Shown here one piece after another: positions 1 through 12,090 of a DNA stretch of 64,000 bases (positions are counted from its first letter, which is position 1; each line of letters opens with the position of its first letter). Source of the stretch: Cryptomeria japonica (lineage: Eukaryota > Streptophyta > Pinopsida > Cupressales > Cupressaceae). The stretch is taken from NCBI RefSeq assembly GCF_030272615.1, contig NC_081411.1:161344089-161408088 (forward strand). The letters run 5' to 3'. The position numbers and the translations under genes were made by a program. The notes under the pieces are model-generated. The model was given only the letters and a program-made list of their open reading frames with translations, had not been told where the DNA came from and did not search any database.

Positions 1-200
1 TTTATATAACTGATAGTTGGTCGGATTGAGTCCGGCTGAACTCAGTCCGGCCAGACTGAGTCCTATCGAACTTAGTCCGGCCGAACTCCGTTCGACTGAA
101 TTACCGATGCCATTTCGGCATCATGCGGCCCGGGGGTAGTCCGGTTGGATTGAGTCCGACCAAACTCAGTCTGGTCGGACTACCCCCTCTTAGCCTAAAG
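1..200. repeat. Degenerate short repeat rich in GTCCGGCYGAACTCA-like units
   Basis: The first 200 bases repeat variants of AGTCCGGCCGAACTC and its near-complement, for example around 20-90 and 135-175. Units are imperfect and about 15-18 bases long, and many are partly self-complementary. The remaining open frame is not gene-like. The source family is unknown, and the array may continue left of the window. Confidence 0.5.
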
Positions 201-339
201 TGTGACACAACTCCATGCCTTTGCCCCCATACTATGGTTTGTTGTTGTGACATAATCACACATCGCCCCATTGCAAATAGGGATTCCCACTTTTTTAGGC
301 CTAGTTATAGAATAAGGTGTCTTAGTTTAATTTCGTTTA

Positions 340-545
340 GAGTTAGAGTCTTAAAATTCAATAATACAAAAAAATTCAAAAATTCAAAAATATAAAAAAA
401 ACAATATATTTTTAAAAACCCCAAAGAAATAAACAAATTTAAAAAATACAAAAATTTCAAAATTCAAAAGATACAAAAAAATTAATTTTTTTTCAAAAAT
501 ACAAAAAAAATTTAAAAATTGAAAAATCCAAAAAATTAAATTTTT
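340..545. repeat. A-rich low-complexity tract
   Basis: Runs of A with repeated AAAAATTC and AAAATACAAA words fill this stretch. It has no coding character. It could be the decayed edge of a retroelement, but no boundary is visible. Confidence 0.6.
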
Positions 546-728
546 TGACTAAGGCATAGTGATACGTCATGCTTTGCTTTCAAATACATTGCAAGGTCAT
601 CATGACGTGACACCTTTGCATGCCACCTTTGTACCTTGCTTTCAAATATATCGTGAGTTGTCATCACATGCTACCTTCACGCATTGCTCTCACTAATGTG
701 CATTGCTGTCACATTGTGGTCACGCAAT

Positions 729-848
729 GATGTCTCGTTACTGTCGGGCAGGGATGTTGCGTTGTTGTCAGGTAGCGATGTTGCATTGTGGTCATGCAGC
801 AATGGTGCGTTGCTGTCTCGTAGCGATGTCACGTTGCCATTGAACTTC
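729..848 (+). repeat. 24-bp tandem repeat, five copies
   Basis: Five consecutive 24-base units start at 729, 753, 777, 801 and 825. The shared core is GATGTTGCGTTGNTGTC followed by a GTAGC-like end. A more degenerate unit precedes them. Because 24 is a multiple of 3, the forward frame reads as an eight-residue repeat (DVALLSGS-like). No start context, flanking domain or other coding sign supports a gene. Confidence 0.8.
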
Positions 849-1700
849 ACATCGCATTGTACTTACTACACTTAGTCATCATGCATTGCCTTTGCGCATC
901 ATTGTCATGCGCTCGTCACATGTTTCTCTCACAATTATCATGGATTTTTACATATGTTGCGCGAAGCCTTTGCACTTACGCTATAGCATTGTGCTTGTCA
1001 TGCCTCGCACGCATCACACATTCAAGAGTTAATTAATGAACAGGTCTCACGACGAACAAAAATGGAGGAGCATAAGTGGGCATGTCATGCGATGAGGTCA
1101 TGAAATCAATGTAGTAGAGAAAAATGATTATGCCTTGCGAGCGCTATCTGCCAACTTGCATTGCATGATGTATTTTTCATGTTGCATTCATCATGATGAT
1201 TCAATGGGTTGATGAAGAGATGTTTAGTGAAACACATTCGGATGGAGCCCACAAGACTCAAGACAACCAACTTATGATTTCAAAAGCAAAATCGAATGCA
1301 CCCTACTTATGATCGATTCAAAGATAATTAATGAGTGTGACAAACTTCAATATAGGGTGGCTGATTAAAGAATACATCAATGAATGCATTTCAACAAAGG
1401 TGGCGAACTTGGTGATTATCGAATCGAACCTTGCAAAGGTTGCCTTCCATAATGCAAGCAGTAAAATACGGTGAACTGCATTCAATGCTAATATTTCGAA
1501 GTTCTCCATGATGATAAGCTTGATGCATATTGAAAATGATTTGATTGGAAGATACTTAGCGAAGGTGGCAAATGCAGTAACAAAGCAATTGATAAATAGA
1601 TGAACAAAAGAAGAGCATTCCACAAAGCATAATATGAGAGGAAATTTTATTTATTTTTGATGAATAGGAATGCACTATATTAATAATCTAAAATAGGATA
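849..1700. other. Unclassified intergenic sequence
   Basis: Several ATGC-rich words (GCATTG, CATGC) continue the character of the preceding tandem repeat up to about 1020. Beyond that I see no domain, LTR edge or RNA gene. A 101-codon minus-strand reading frame at 1318-1623 shows no recognisable motif. Confidence 0.4.
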
Positions 1701-2390
1701 CATAGTCACAAAAAAAAGATGGGTGGTAGAGAAGCACACCCCAGAAGTCCACATGTGCCTAGCATGGAAATAAACTTAAAAAAGTCGAATGGCCCTAGCC
1801 CATAATAACATCAACAGATAACAAAACAAAGAAAAGGCCCTCAAGCCACCAGAGCAATGCCCATAGAGGGTGGAGGATCACGGTCATCTAAAAGGACCCC
1901 ACCCAAAACCAGGGGAGGGGGTGACATTGAGAGGAGTCTAGTCGCTGTGATCATTTTAAGGTTCTTTCTCTTTGTCTTCTTCTTCATTTTTGGGGGGAGA
2001 AATGGCCAATGTCAATCACGGGAGAGTCTTGCCAGAGGGCCATCCAGAGTCAGCAAGAGCGTTGGCACTCGACCACTCGAAAGAACTGGCAAGCCACCCA
2101 GAAGCACCACCCCTAGGAGTTGCCGCTCCTCCCGAAGGCCACCCATGGTCAGCCCGAGGAGGAGGGGAGTAAGAATGCCTGCGAGGGTGAGAACTCCATA
2201 GAGAACCCTGCAAACCCCGCTGAGAGGGATGAGAGTGGTAGTGCCGCTCGCCCTGAGGTGGTGATCGGGTCTGGGAGGAAGTGGGCGATGGTGGAACACG
2301 AGCCACAGTGCAAGGAGCATTCGCTTAGTGGCCGAGGAGCTCTTGCAGGTGAGCGACTTATAGTGCAACTTTGTTAGCTTGCACTTGTAT
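1701..2390. other. GC-richer unclassified stretch beside the LINE relic
   Basis: This is more GC-rich than its surroundings, with several overlapping open frames on both strands. None shows a recognisable domain. It lies on the 3' side of a minus-strand LINE relic and may be its 3' untranslated part or an unrelated insertion. Confidence 0.35.
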
Positions 2391-2993
2391 CTACATAAGC
2401 ACATTAGAGGATATAGTAGATTTAGAATATAATGAAACATATTTATCCATCTACGTATGAGAAAAAATGCAGGAATTTCTATCTTTCCCAATATGAAACA
2501 GAATCTCCATCCTGAAAATATGCCGAAGTTGGGAAAATTTGGAGGGAAAACCAAGAGAGTCCCCCAAAAGAACCGTATGCCATGAAAAGGGTTATAACCG
2601 GAAAGGCCTAAGGAAATCATGAATCCACTGGCAAAACTATTGGGCTTTGAAACGGAACCAAAAGAGATGTTTGAAAGACTTAGGCTGCCCACAGAATGGA
2701 CAATGAGGGCCAAAAACCCCAAGATGAAGAAGCCGTGACTCCACATATAAGCCTTAGAACAAAATACACCAAGCAAAGTGGGAAAGCTTCGGCTCTATTC
2801 TAGCAGACCAAACATCTGGAAAACGTTTCCTCCGGACATTGAGAGCAGAAAACTGAGGTGAAAGCCAAGAATAACCCAGGCGAAGCTTATAACCCCGAAA
2901 GGGGTATCTTGGTACCACTTCTTCAAAATCAATATCGTATCCCACGATAAGGCATTGGACAATGAGATACATTCGAAATGATGAAGGCAATAG
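2391..2993 (-). pseudogene. LINE reverse-transcriptase C-terminal zinc-binding domain, decayed
   Basis: Read on the minus strand across two frames, this shows the plant non-LTR retrotransposon zinc-binding (zf-RVT) layout. From about 2830 there is FPDVWSARIEPKLSHFAWCILF-like sequence, matching the family pattern of a tryptophan-rich lead, a P-K-hydrophobic core and F-W. Then comes CPFCGQPKSFKHLFWF at about 2700, matching C-x2-C followed by the E/K-S-x-x-H-L-F step. At least one frameshift and several stops break it. The polymerase core is absent, so this is a truncated old copy. The assignment rests on motif order rather than a search. Confidence 0.6.
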
Positions 2994-3689
2994 ACTTAAT
3001 CAGCACCTCTTTATTTAGACGACAATTAATATTTGATAACCATGACACACGTGGCAGTGCATTTCATCCAAACCGATTATAAGTTTGAATCGACCATTTC
3101 GTTTGGTCGATCATGGTCTGTCTTCTGCATGCGATCTAGCCGAATCAGCATCAGCGAACTCATCTTGGGGGCGATCTTGTTGTTTACTTAAGGTGGCGAT
3201 TTCACAGCAAAGCGATTTCGACATGAGGAAATTTCAAGGCATGCTCTACACCAGGCCAACAAGACCTACGGATGGAAAATGGCATCGTCAAGGCAATCAG
3301 ATTCTCTTTAGCAGTGTAGTGCAACAAACTCATCGTTGAATGCACGAGACACTATGATCCAGAGATATGAAAGTCGTGACAGTATGAAGGCAGTCTACAA
3401 CGACAATCCAGGTATCTACAAAGCAACTGATGGGATTGTCACATCACAATCTCATACAAGGTAGGCATAAGAGTCACTCCAAGCGTGACATGCACTTCGA
3501 GGCATGACAAGGATCATGTATAGGCGATGACGGGATTTAATGCAAGCAATCAGCGTGATGAACAACTATCAACATCAAAGCAAAAGATATGCGTCAACGT
3601 CACACACTCAAGAAGATTTTTTACAATCTTGAATTTCCTTTTAAAATCCAAGAATCTTTGCCAGTATAGCAAGATGAAGGCTCACAAAT

Positions 3690-3736
3690 GTAGGTGATCG
3701 TGAATGTAGGTGATTGTGAACGTAGGTGATCGTGAC
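3690..3736 (+). repeat. 16-bp tandem repeat, about three copies
   Basis: GTAGGTGATCGTGAAT repeats at 3690 and 3706 (one base changed in the core) and again, 15 bases long, at 3722. It lies in non-coding sequence. Confidence 0.8.
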
Positions 3737-4138
3737 ATGCGATCGTTTTAGAAGAGTTAATTAAAGTTAGAAGGTCGACATGAGCGGAGTCATCACCACA
3801 TCAAGTGCTCACAAATGTTGAGTATCAAGAGATATGTCACATTCAATTGTACACTTGTGATGAGTTATAGAGATCAATCAAGATGAGGTGGCACTTAGTC
3901 ATCATTATGCCAAATCACATTATTTCACAAGAAGGCACGAAGTTTGATGCACCTACCCCCGACACCTATTGGTCAAATTTTCTAACTAGGACATGTGACC
4001 CATCAAATGTAATTGTATCATTGGTCAAGCATTTAATGCTTTGTAATGGGTTCAACAAACCCTAATTAGGGTTTCTATCTTGTAATTCTGGCCATTGATC
4101 TCAAATCGATCTGAGCCAATAAAATGTAATGAGAGAAC

Positions 4139-4147
4139 TATAAAAGG
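4139..4147 (+). promoter_or_regulatory. Candidate TATA box
   Basis: TATAAAAGG occurs after an AT-poor stretch and before a 5'-leader-like sequence. This would fit an LTR U3/R junction. No transcript or gene is visible to confirm it. Confidence 0.3.
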
Positions 4148-5590
4148 CCTCACTTCTTCATTTGTGAAGTTGATAGTCAATAGTGTGGATAGTTAATAGT
4201 CTATAGTTGGTAAAGTCAGATAGACAATAATTAGAGTAAAGTAGGAAGAGAAGGCAAAGATTGTTGCCAAGACATTGTTGCAAAATACATGTAAAATTCA
4301 TTGACGATATGGTGAAATTGATATGTTGATTCAACAATTTACAAGGTCTCTATACTTTTGAATTTAATTTCAATTTAATTAGATGAATAGAAGAACTTTA
4401 TATGATCAATGGTGAAATTCATATATCCATACTACTAGCAGTTTTTGATTGCAAGCTTGCCTTGCATGGTCAACTGGATCCATATTAGCCCATACTTAAC
4501 TTCAATTATCGCTTCTTCATTGATATGGATCAACTTGATGGTGTCTATTCTTGTAGCGGTGATTTCAAAATCATAAAGCTTTCCTTAGAAGATCACACTA
4601 ACCTTGTAGAGATGTTCGTTTCATGTCTAAGCAAGACTTAGTTATAATTTCATCAAAGATCATCCATTGCTCCTACATTCTTAGAGTTAGATTAGCCTTC
4701 TCACCCTTATCCATTTTCCTTTTTTTTAATCAAGTGAAATCCCACATTCCAACATCATTCGAGCATTCAGGTGTTCAACATAAGTCCCCTAGTAGGTACA
4801 ACAAATCACATCAATACCATTGAAGCTATCCAACATGTTAATACCTAAGATAAAAGAACCTTGGAGTCATCTAAGGTGATCCTTCATAGATCTTCAGAAT
4901 TTGAGTCTTTTTATCAAGAAAGGATAGAGTACCTTTGGTATTTTATTCTGTCTTCGATAGTGCATCAAAACACCATCAACAGTTCTAATGCTAAATAATC
5001 AGACCCCCATGTGCTCTTGCACTTTTGTTGATATTGTGGGTCTTATGTCTCCTCTGTTGAAGATGACATTCCATGGAAACATCTTGCTATGTTGACATAC
5101 CACAACATTGCTAGGGAGGTAACACACATCGGCTACTTCTTATGAGAAAGAGGGTCGTGGATTACCTCTTAGGTTTTCTATTCCTTTGCTATAAATGAAA
5201 GAGAGGAATGATGCAAAATGCGATGTAACCTACAAAGCAAGTAAGCAAGCAAATCCTAATTTGAGAATGTAGCTCAAAGAACAAATGATACACTACTGAA
5301 GAGTATAGATCAAAAGGCAAAATCAAAGGTGTACCTATGTCTGAAATCTGAGCACAAATGTCTGGGACCAGGGTGTCACACCACTGTCCTGATTCTACAA
5401 TTCTAGAGCTACAACTGACAAGAGGGATTCTGAGATCTACAAGGTGTTGTTCTACCAAGTCTTGCTGATAGAAGGCAGGACCATGGCACCACACCACTAT
5501 CCTGTGTAGGACCAAGGTGCCACATCCCTATCCTTGACAAATTTTTGCACTTCCGAAACTTATGGATGGTGTTGATGCCTATTCTAAGTC

Positions 5591-6763
5591 TGTAACTGCG
5601 ACCCTAGCAATTTTTGACTGCATTAGGGTCCTCACGCATGCGAACTCGAATCCTCTAGCCTGATTAGAGACCGGAGATTGCTCCGCTTGCGAAAACATCT
5701 TCTTCCTTGGCCTCTACATCACCTTGTCCACATTCTGCCCTAGAGAAAGGGGTATGATAGGGGTGTGGCACCACTGTCCCCCCTTGAACAAGGGCATGGT
5801 GCCCTTGTCCTCCCTGGACAGGGGTGTGGCACCCTTGTCCCTGCCCTATTTTGGGGCAGGACCCTTCCTAGGGTTGCATTTTGGTAGTGCCTTAGGTGAG
5901 AAACTCCCCCAATGTCGGCCCATGATGAAATTCAAATCCAACAAACATCTATTTAAGGGGGAATTCATTCTGTTATTTGGATAAGTTCAATAAGTTGGAT
6001 GAGTGGGAAATTCACAAGCGATCAAGCATTCTTTTCCAACATTGAGCATTCTGAAGTCTCCATTCAAGGCTAGGTGTTGCATTCAAGTCAAGGATTCAAC
6101 AATTGAAGAGGACATTGATTCCAATGCACAATTCGACACAAGCATTTCTATCAGCATTGCTACTGCAACCTCCCTTGAGGTGATTTACAATTTAGTCTTT
6201 CATTTACATCTACTTGCAAGTACTTTCTTTCATTCCTTGGTTAATTCCAAAATTGGGGTTTGACCTAAAGGCAAACCCCCAATCCCAACCCATTTTCCTC
6301 TCTTTTCTATGTGTAGGTTATAGGTGCGCAACTATACTTTCTGATTCGGGCTTCATTTTCAGAGGCAGAAAAACCCTTTTCATTTTGCAAATTTTTTGGA
6401 GGACCATGTACATTCCTGCCATGGTCTAGGTAACTTTTCCTCAAATTTGCAGGGCGACTTCGTCTTGACATTTTATTGCCAGATCCAAGTGTACAACTTC
6501 ATCCCATATTTTGATCTCAAGTTATAATTGATTCTTTGTCACTTTTGCACTACATAATTCAATCAATTTACTTTCCATTGCAAACAAGGAAAAGAGGGAT
6601 CATCCTAACATTCTCAATTCATTCAGAATTCAATCTATCATCTTTGTGTGATGTTATGGTGAAAAGTGCTTGAAGGATAATCAATAGTGAAACTCTCATC
6701 CCTCTTTGAGGGAAAGGGTAGTTTTCCTCTTGATCTATCACTCATCATTTTCCCACAATTAGA
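5591..6763 (+). repeat. 5' LTR of the gag-only element
   Basis: It aligns along its length with 12091-13354. Shared landmarks are GACCCTAGCAATTTTT near the start and CATCATTTTCCCAC at the end. It begins TGTAA and ends AGA, where the 3' copy ends ACA. Its U3 holds a 9-bp-arm inverted repeat (ACAAGGGCA, 3 bases, TGCCCTTGT) at 5788-5808. Confidence 0.8.
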
Positions 6764-6766
6764 TTT

Positions 6767-6780
6767 TGGTGAACCCAACA
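6767..6780 (+). promoter_or_regulatory. Primer binding site
   Basis: TGGTGAACCCAACA starts three bases after the LTR end. The element at 59958 has the nearly identical TGGTGAACCCGACA two bases after its LTR. TGG pairs with the CCA end of a tRNA; I do not identify which tRNA. Confidence 0.7.
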
Positions 6781-7969
6781 TCTTGCATGCTTTCCTTTGA
6801 ACAACATTGCATATTTTTTATTTACATGTTTCAAGTTTTTGCAAACTTAGTGGTTAAATCATTCAAAACCCTAAATTTAAAATTGAACTTGTGATTTATA
6901 AAAATTAATTGTGGTTATCTTAGATCTGAAAATTGCTTTATTTATCAAATTCAATTTCCTCTTTGTCTTGTTCACTTTGCAATTAAAATTTACAAAATTA
7001 AAAGGTTACTTGTTAAAACCCTAATTTTCAAAAATCATCTTGAACTTGTGCAAAAATTGGATTTCCATTTAATTTTCTGATTTCAGATTGTTCTTAGATT
7101 TGTCTTCAATCCTAAAATTCAAATTTTCAATTTCCCCCCTTTTTTCCAAAATTCAAATTTCAAAATTAAGTGGTTAGGTCATCAAACCCTAATTTTTAAA
7201 ATTAATTGGATTTTCTATGAATTTAAAATCAATTTCATTTATATTCAGATTTCTAAACATTTTCCAAGGTGTCCCTATCCATTAGGTTTGACCCTTTTCA
7301 AAATTGCAATTCAATTCCTCTTTTTTCTTCAAAACCCTAATATAGTCCTATTTTCACCTTTGTGCCTTCATTTCACCCATCTAGAGATTGTTAAATTCGC
7401 CAATTTTTGGAGGTTAGCTTTAAAATCATCCTAATATCCATCCCTAAAAATTTTTTAAAATGTCGGTTGGACCATGTGTGTTCCCGCCACGGTCCTCGAC
7501 TTTTTTCTCGAAATTTCAAGAGACTGTTATGACTGTATTTAATAGCCCAAATCCAGAAGATTGGCGATTTATCAATTTTTTATCCCTCTAGAATCATAAA
7601 TACCTTCAAAATTCAACATTTCAACTTTGAAGAATTTTTTTTTAAATTAAGAGGTTAATAATTGTCTTCCTTAATTTTAAAAATTCTAATTTTAAAATTA
7701 AGTGGTATTCCCTTGGCCCTAATTTTAAAATTCCAATTTTCTTTCATTTTTGGAAATTGTGTCATCCTCTTCCCCCAACAAAGTTTGAATTTTGTAATCA
7801 TTATTTTCTTACATTTTGCATTACTCAATTTTGTAAGCTTTGTTCTACAATTCAAAATTCAAAATTTTCCCTCTAGTGCATGAGTTTTATAACTATTAGT
7901 CCTATCTATCCTATCCCCATTAGATGAAGTATTAGAATTAAAGCTTACCAAGGTTTAATTACCAAGGAG
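6781..7969 (+). other. Untranslated leader with an internal LTR-like segment
   Basis: This is an AT-rich leader with many AAATTCAAAATTT words. At 7464-7590 it carries a diverged copy of LTR positions about 6397-6520: GGACCATGTGTGTTCCCGCC here, against GGACCATGTACATTCCTGCC in the LTR. No coding sequence is visible. Confidence 0.6.
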
Positions 7970-9950
7970 ATGGAGCCTAATTTGGGTGACTTCTTTAATG
8001 AGGATCATGTCAATTCTTCCCATCCTAATCATTTTCTCATTGATGGATCTCATGATGAAGAAGAAGCTTTAACTAGGGTTTCTTTAGATAAACTTTCTAC
8101 ATTGGACAATCAATTTAATAGCTTTCAAAAATGGATGTCTCAAGAATACCCTAATAGTGAAGCTCTTCCATTAATTGAAGGTCTCAAGTGCATGCTTCAA
8201 AGTGATAAGAATGAAATTGATATATTTCTTGGCATTGCACATATTTTTGATTCTAATGTCATGCCTATCAAGAGTTGTGCCGAAACCCTAGGTTACTCAC
8301 AACCTTCAACACAAGTCAATTCCTCTATTCCTTTGACTAATCCTATGACTAGTATTCCTACTTTCACATCTAACATCATGGCTACTTCAACTCAACATGT
8401 CATTCCTACAACCATAGGTCATGGGGGAAATCCTTCTTCCTCATTTAATCCTCCATCTTTACCTATGTCTTCCATGAGTATTCCTATTATTTCTCAACCA
8501 ATCAGTGTGACACAAGGGGTCAATTCTTTCAAAAACTTTATTCCTCCTTTAAGTGTCCCTTTTCCTACCCAATCAACATTAATGCCTACATATCATAATG
8601 TTCCACCACCTTATTCTTAGTCCATGCCTTCTTTCAATAACATCACACCACTTTCTCAATCACCTATGTCTAACATGAATTCATCTACCGAGATGACAAT
8701 CAATAATCTTGCTCAAACTATGTCTTCCTTACAACAAAAAAATTGCTTCCATGAGTCAATCCAAGTTTTGTGTGCCCACCTTTGATGTTGAGAGCCCACT
8801 TTGTCTTGATATTGTTAAAGTCATGCCACCTAAACATGTGGAGATCCCTCAATTAGAACTCTATAATGGAAAAGGTGATCCTCTTACACATGTCAAAACA
8901 TTCCAAACCTTGTGTACTAATTTTGCTTATGATCAACAATTGCTTGCAAAACTGTTTACAAGAACACTAAGAGATAAGGCCTTACAATGGTATTTCTCTC
9001 TTCCTTCTTATTCTATCACTTCTTTTCAACAACTAGCAAATGCTTTCATCCAACAATTTCGAAACAACATTGGACCTAAAATCACTTTGACTGAGTTAAT
9101 GTATTATAAACAAGGTGTTAAAGAAAAAGTGACCGATTTCATAGGTAGATATAAGCATTTGTGTGCTCAAATTTATTTTCATGTACTTGATAATCATATT
9201 CAAAGAATTTTCATTTCTAATTTACAAAAAGATATCAAGGAAAAACTTCTTTTGTCTGAGTTTACTTCCTTTCCACTGTTGTACACAACACTCCACAATT
9301 ATCAACTGGCTATGCGTCAAATGGAGTAATCCACTCCTATGGCTCTGAGTGATAAATGGGAGAGTGTTCGAAAACCATTTGTGAAGTTCGAACCAACAAA
9401 AAGATTCATCATGTTCAATGATCCAATCAACAACAACCATGTGAATGCTACAATAGGTGTGCCTTCTATTTCTAAATTTTTTCAAAGAGAAAGACAGTTT
9501 ACTCCTTTGAATGAATCTATGCATAGTATTATGTCTCAGTTGTTGCATAGAAATGTTATCAAAATTCCTCCTATAAAAAAAATTGATCCTTCCAAACTTG
9601 CATCTCCTTATTTTGATAACAATTCCTTTTGCCAATTTCATCATCAACCTAGTCATGATACTAAGAAATGTTTTGGATTGAAGAATAAGGTTCAAGACTT
9701 GATTGATAATAATACTATATCTGTGGCAGGTGTGAATGATAAAGGGAATAGATCAGTTGCTCCTCCTAATCAAAATCTTAAGATTTTCACTGATCCCTTG
9801 CCATCTCATACCTCTAATGTAATTGAGATTGTGCCTAATCCTCTCACTTTTGAAGAATTCACCTATATGGCTCCAAACTTGGTTAATATGGTAGAAAAAC
9901 AATATTTGTCTAAGGATCCCTGCATTACATTTGACCCTAATGAGACATAG
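7970..9950 (+). pseudogene. gag: Retrotransposon gag, broken
   Basis: Gag is the structural protein of retrotransposon particles. It starts at the ATG at 7970 (MEPNLGDFF), after an in-frame region without coding sense. A Ser/Pro/Thr-rich segment follows (about residues 100-215), then the retrotransposon gag core near 8930-9060 (ALQWYFSLP, then FQQLANAFIQQF). Near 9630 a C-x3-H / H-x4-C pair (FCQFHHQPSHDTKKC) is the zinc-finger form typical of Tat/Ogre-lineage gags. Breaks: an in-frame TAG at about 8618, a one-base shift at the A7 run near 8735-8741, and TAA at 9327-9329. Reading continues in the same frame after the last stop. Three simple lesions in about 2 kb suggest moderate age. Confidence 0.8.
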
Positions 9951-10565
9951 TTGCAAAGGTTAAGGATATCATTTGTCGTGGTGCCCTGATTGATCCCTCT
10001 TGCATGGTTAATGTCATAAGTGAAGAGTATTTTCACTTTATGATTGGATAAGCCAATCTATGATGCTTCTAATGTGGTTGTGAAGCTATTTGATGGCTTC
10101 TCTTGTCCTACCATTAGCTCTATCATTCTTCCTATTTAAGTTCATGTTAAATCCATGGATGTTTACTTTGTTATCATACCTTCTTCTGAGCAATTCCTTG
10201 TGAAGTTGGGCTATCCTTGGCTATCTTCCATGAAGGCTATTGCTTCTCCAATCCACAAGTGTCTTAAATTTCCTCACAATGGAGAAATCATAACTATGAA
10301 CCACAACTTATTTCATCCATCCGAAAGAAGCCCTGGTGTTCCTATTGATCTCTTTTGGCCTAAACAGTTTCAATCTCTTCCATCAAGGAGAGATACTCTT
10401 TTTCAATCTTATAAAAAATGGAAGAACGATATGCTCTTATCCTTAAGTCAACCTAGATCACCAACACTTGACATTCCTATTATTCTTCAAGATGAGGTTC
10501 TTCCCCTCTCAGATAGAACTAATCTCCCTCCTAAGGAAAATTTCCACCTACTCCTATGGATGTGA
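9951..10565 (+). pseudogene. Retroviral-type aspartic protease remnant
   Basis: Downstream of gag, broken reading gives an ALIDPSCMVNVISEEYF segment (about 9985-10030). This aligns in position with the gypsy protease active-site strand (LIDxGSSxNxI), but the usual D-S/T-G is D-P-S here. It continues with FDGFSCPTI and then LVKLGYPWLSSMKAIASPIH (about 10196-10250), the equivalent of the LLGRPWLHSAxAV end of Tat-type proteases. The reading frame changes between the halves. The altered active site and the shifts make it inactive. A proline-rich tail (10556-10777) follows without a known domain. Confidence 0.65.
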
Positions 10566-10777
10566 CTTTACCTTCTCTTAAGGAGAACAACAATATTCCT
10601 CCTAAGGTTAGACCTATAGCTCCTCCTCATGATGGAATTGGTCTCCTCCCTACACCTAATATTCCTCCTTTCTATGGAGTAGTTCCACCTCCTTCCTCTT
10701 ATCGAGACAAGAGGCCTTCTTCTCCTATTGTTCAACCAAAAAGGGTTCAACCTAAACCTTCTACTATCAAGAATTGA

Positions 10778-12075
10778 AACATTCCTACTTTTTCAAGTGT
10801 TCCTCCTCCTTCTCAGACTTCCACTAAGACTTGACGAGATTGTTGTGCGAGAGAATGCTAATGAAGATGTGGTGTTCAAGCTCATGAAGCTATCTCTTGA
10901 AATACTCAATCCCCTCAGACTCCGACAGTTAACACGATTCCCTTTTCTCGTAAGCAAGATGTTCAATCAACATCTCGAAATAATAAGTTTCATAAAACAT
11001 GTGATGGTTTTACTCCTATTCGTGTTCTTGCTCCTCTTTCTTTAAACTTTGATGAAGAAATGGTCGAAAATGTTATTCATAATGGTAATACAAATCCTGA
11101 TGCTTCTGGTAGTGAGTATGAGTATGTTGATGTGGACAAACATTTATCAGATGAGTTTTCACAAAACCTAATCCTAGCTCCTAGAATCAAACAAAGTAAC
11201 TTACAACATGAGCATAGTCCTTGTTTGGATCTTGTGATAGCTCCATCTATTGTGCTCGATATCGCTCCTCTTGCATGTTGCTCGCTTTCCCAAAATAGTG
11301 ATCAACAAGATTGGGAGGTGGATGTCATGCTAAATTAGCGATACTAGCACTATAGATCTTCTCTCTCTCTCTTCTTTCTTTCTCTTTTGTGACCATTCTT
11401 CTATGTGTATCCATGTTCTTCTATTGTTCCCTTAATGTCTACTTGGGGATGCTGCAAAGCATTGAGATCTTTTCTTGGTCTCTTTTCATGTGGACTCAAA
11501 AGACATCCTCTCTTCCCTTTCTTCTAAGGTAGTGTCCTTCTTTGGCGAATGAAGATTATTTAATGCATATAAATACATGATATACATGTTATCATACAAC
11601 ATACTGGCCCTGATTAAAGTGAAACTACCTCCTATTTTGTGTTCATTATCCTTGGGTTTATACCTCGATTGGGGGCCAAATCCTTGTGATAACATGCTCC
11701 CTTCCTTCTCTCTCTTGGGTATATCCTACCTTAAAGAAATCACTCTTGATAAGGTGCATGTGATTGCTTTGATGTGGGGGCATACACTCCTCTCATACTT
11801 TCCTTCTTGTGATACTTAGAATTACCTAGTGAACTTTGTTTTGCTTGGTAATCTTTTGTATCCTTGCTTTCATGACTCATAGTGAAGGGAACTTTGCTAC
11901 TTGCAGACATGGTTCTCCCCTTTTCAATCTTCCCTTTTACTTTGTCAATCAAAGTCATAAGATCCTAAGTTCACTGGGGGCTTGGCCCATCTTGCCTCCT
12001 TGATGTGGTAAAAGTCTTTCAATCTTGTTTACTTGTACTTTACTGGCAGTATTGGCATACATTGATACTCCTACT
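10778..12075 (+). other. 3' non-coding region of the gag-only element with spaced G-runs
   Basis: It includes a 92-codon frame (11060-11338) rich in acidic residues with no recognised domain. Beyond 11340 the sequence is pyrimidine-rich with G-runs at about 11444, 11671, 11776 and 11976 (three of them GGGGGC-like), before the tract beside the 3' LTR. Confidence 0.5.
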
Positions 12076-12090
12076 AAAGTGGGGACTAAA
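12076..12090 (+). promoter_or_regulatory. Polypurine tract
   Basis: AAAGTGGGGACTAAA lies directly against the TG start of the 3' LTR, the position where plus-strand DNA synthesis is primed. Confidence 0.75.

Larger units (their letters stand above)
3000..5590. other. Unclassified sequence, possibly a solo LTR remnant
   Basis: I see no coding domain in these 2.6 kb. A TATA-like box and AT-rich 3' part near 4140-4450 resemble LTR sequence, but no paired copy lies in the window. At 5340-5540 the motif GGTGTCACACCACTGTCC and its variants repeat. The same motif recurs in the adjacent LTR near 5755-5840, so the element that starts at 5591 may sit beside or within a related sequence. Confidence 0.35.

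Noticed and set aside
2012-2776. 254-codon minus-strand frame
   Set aside because: Its parts match the LINE zinc-binding domain only in neighbouring frames; the long frame itself crosses unrelated sequence and has no domain.
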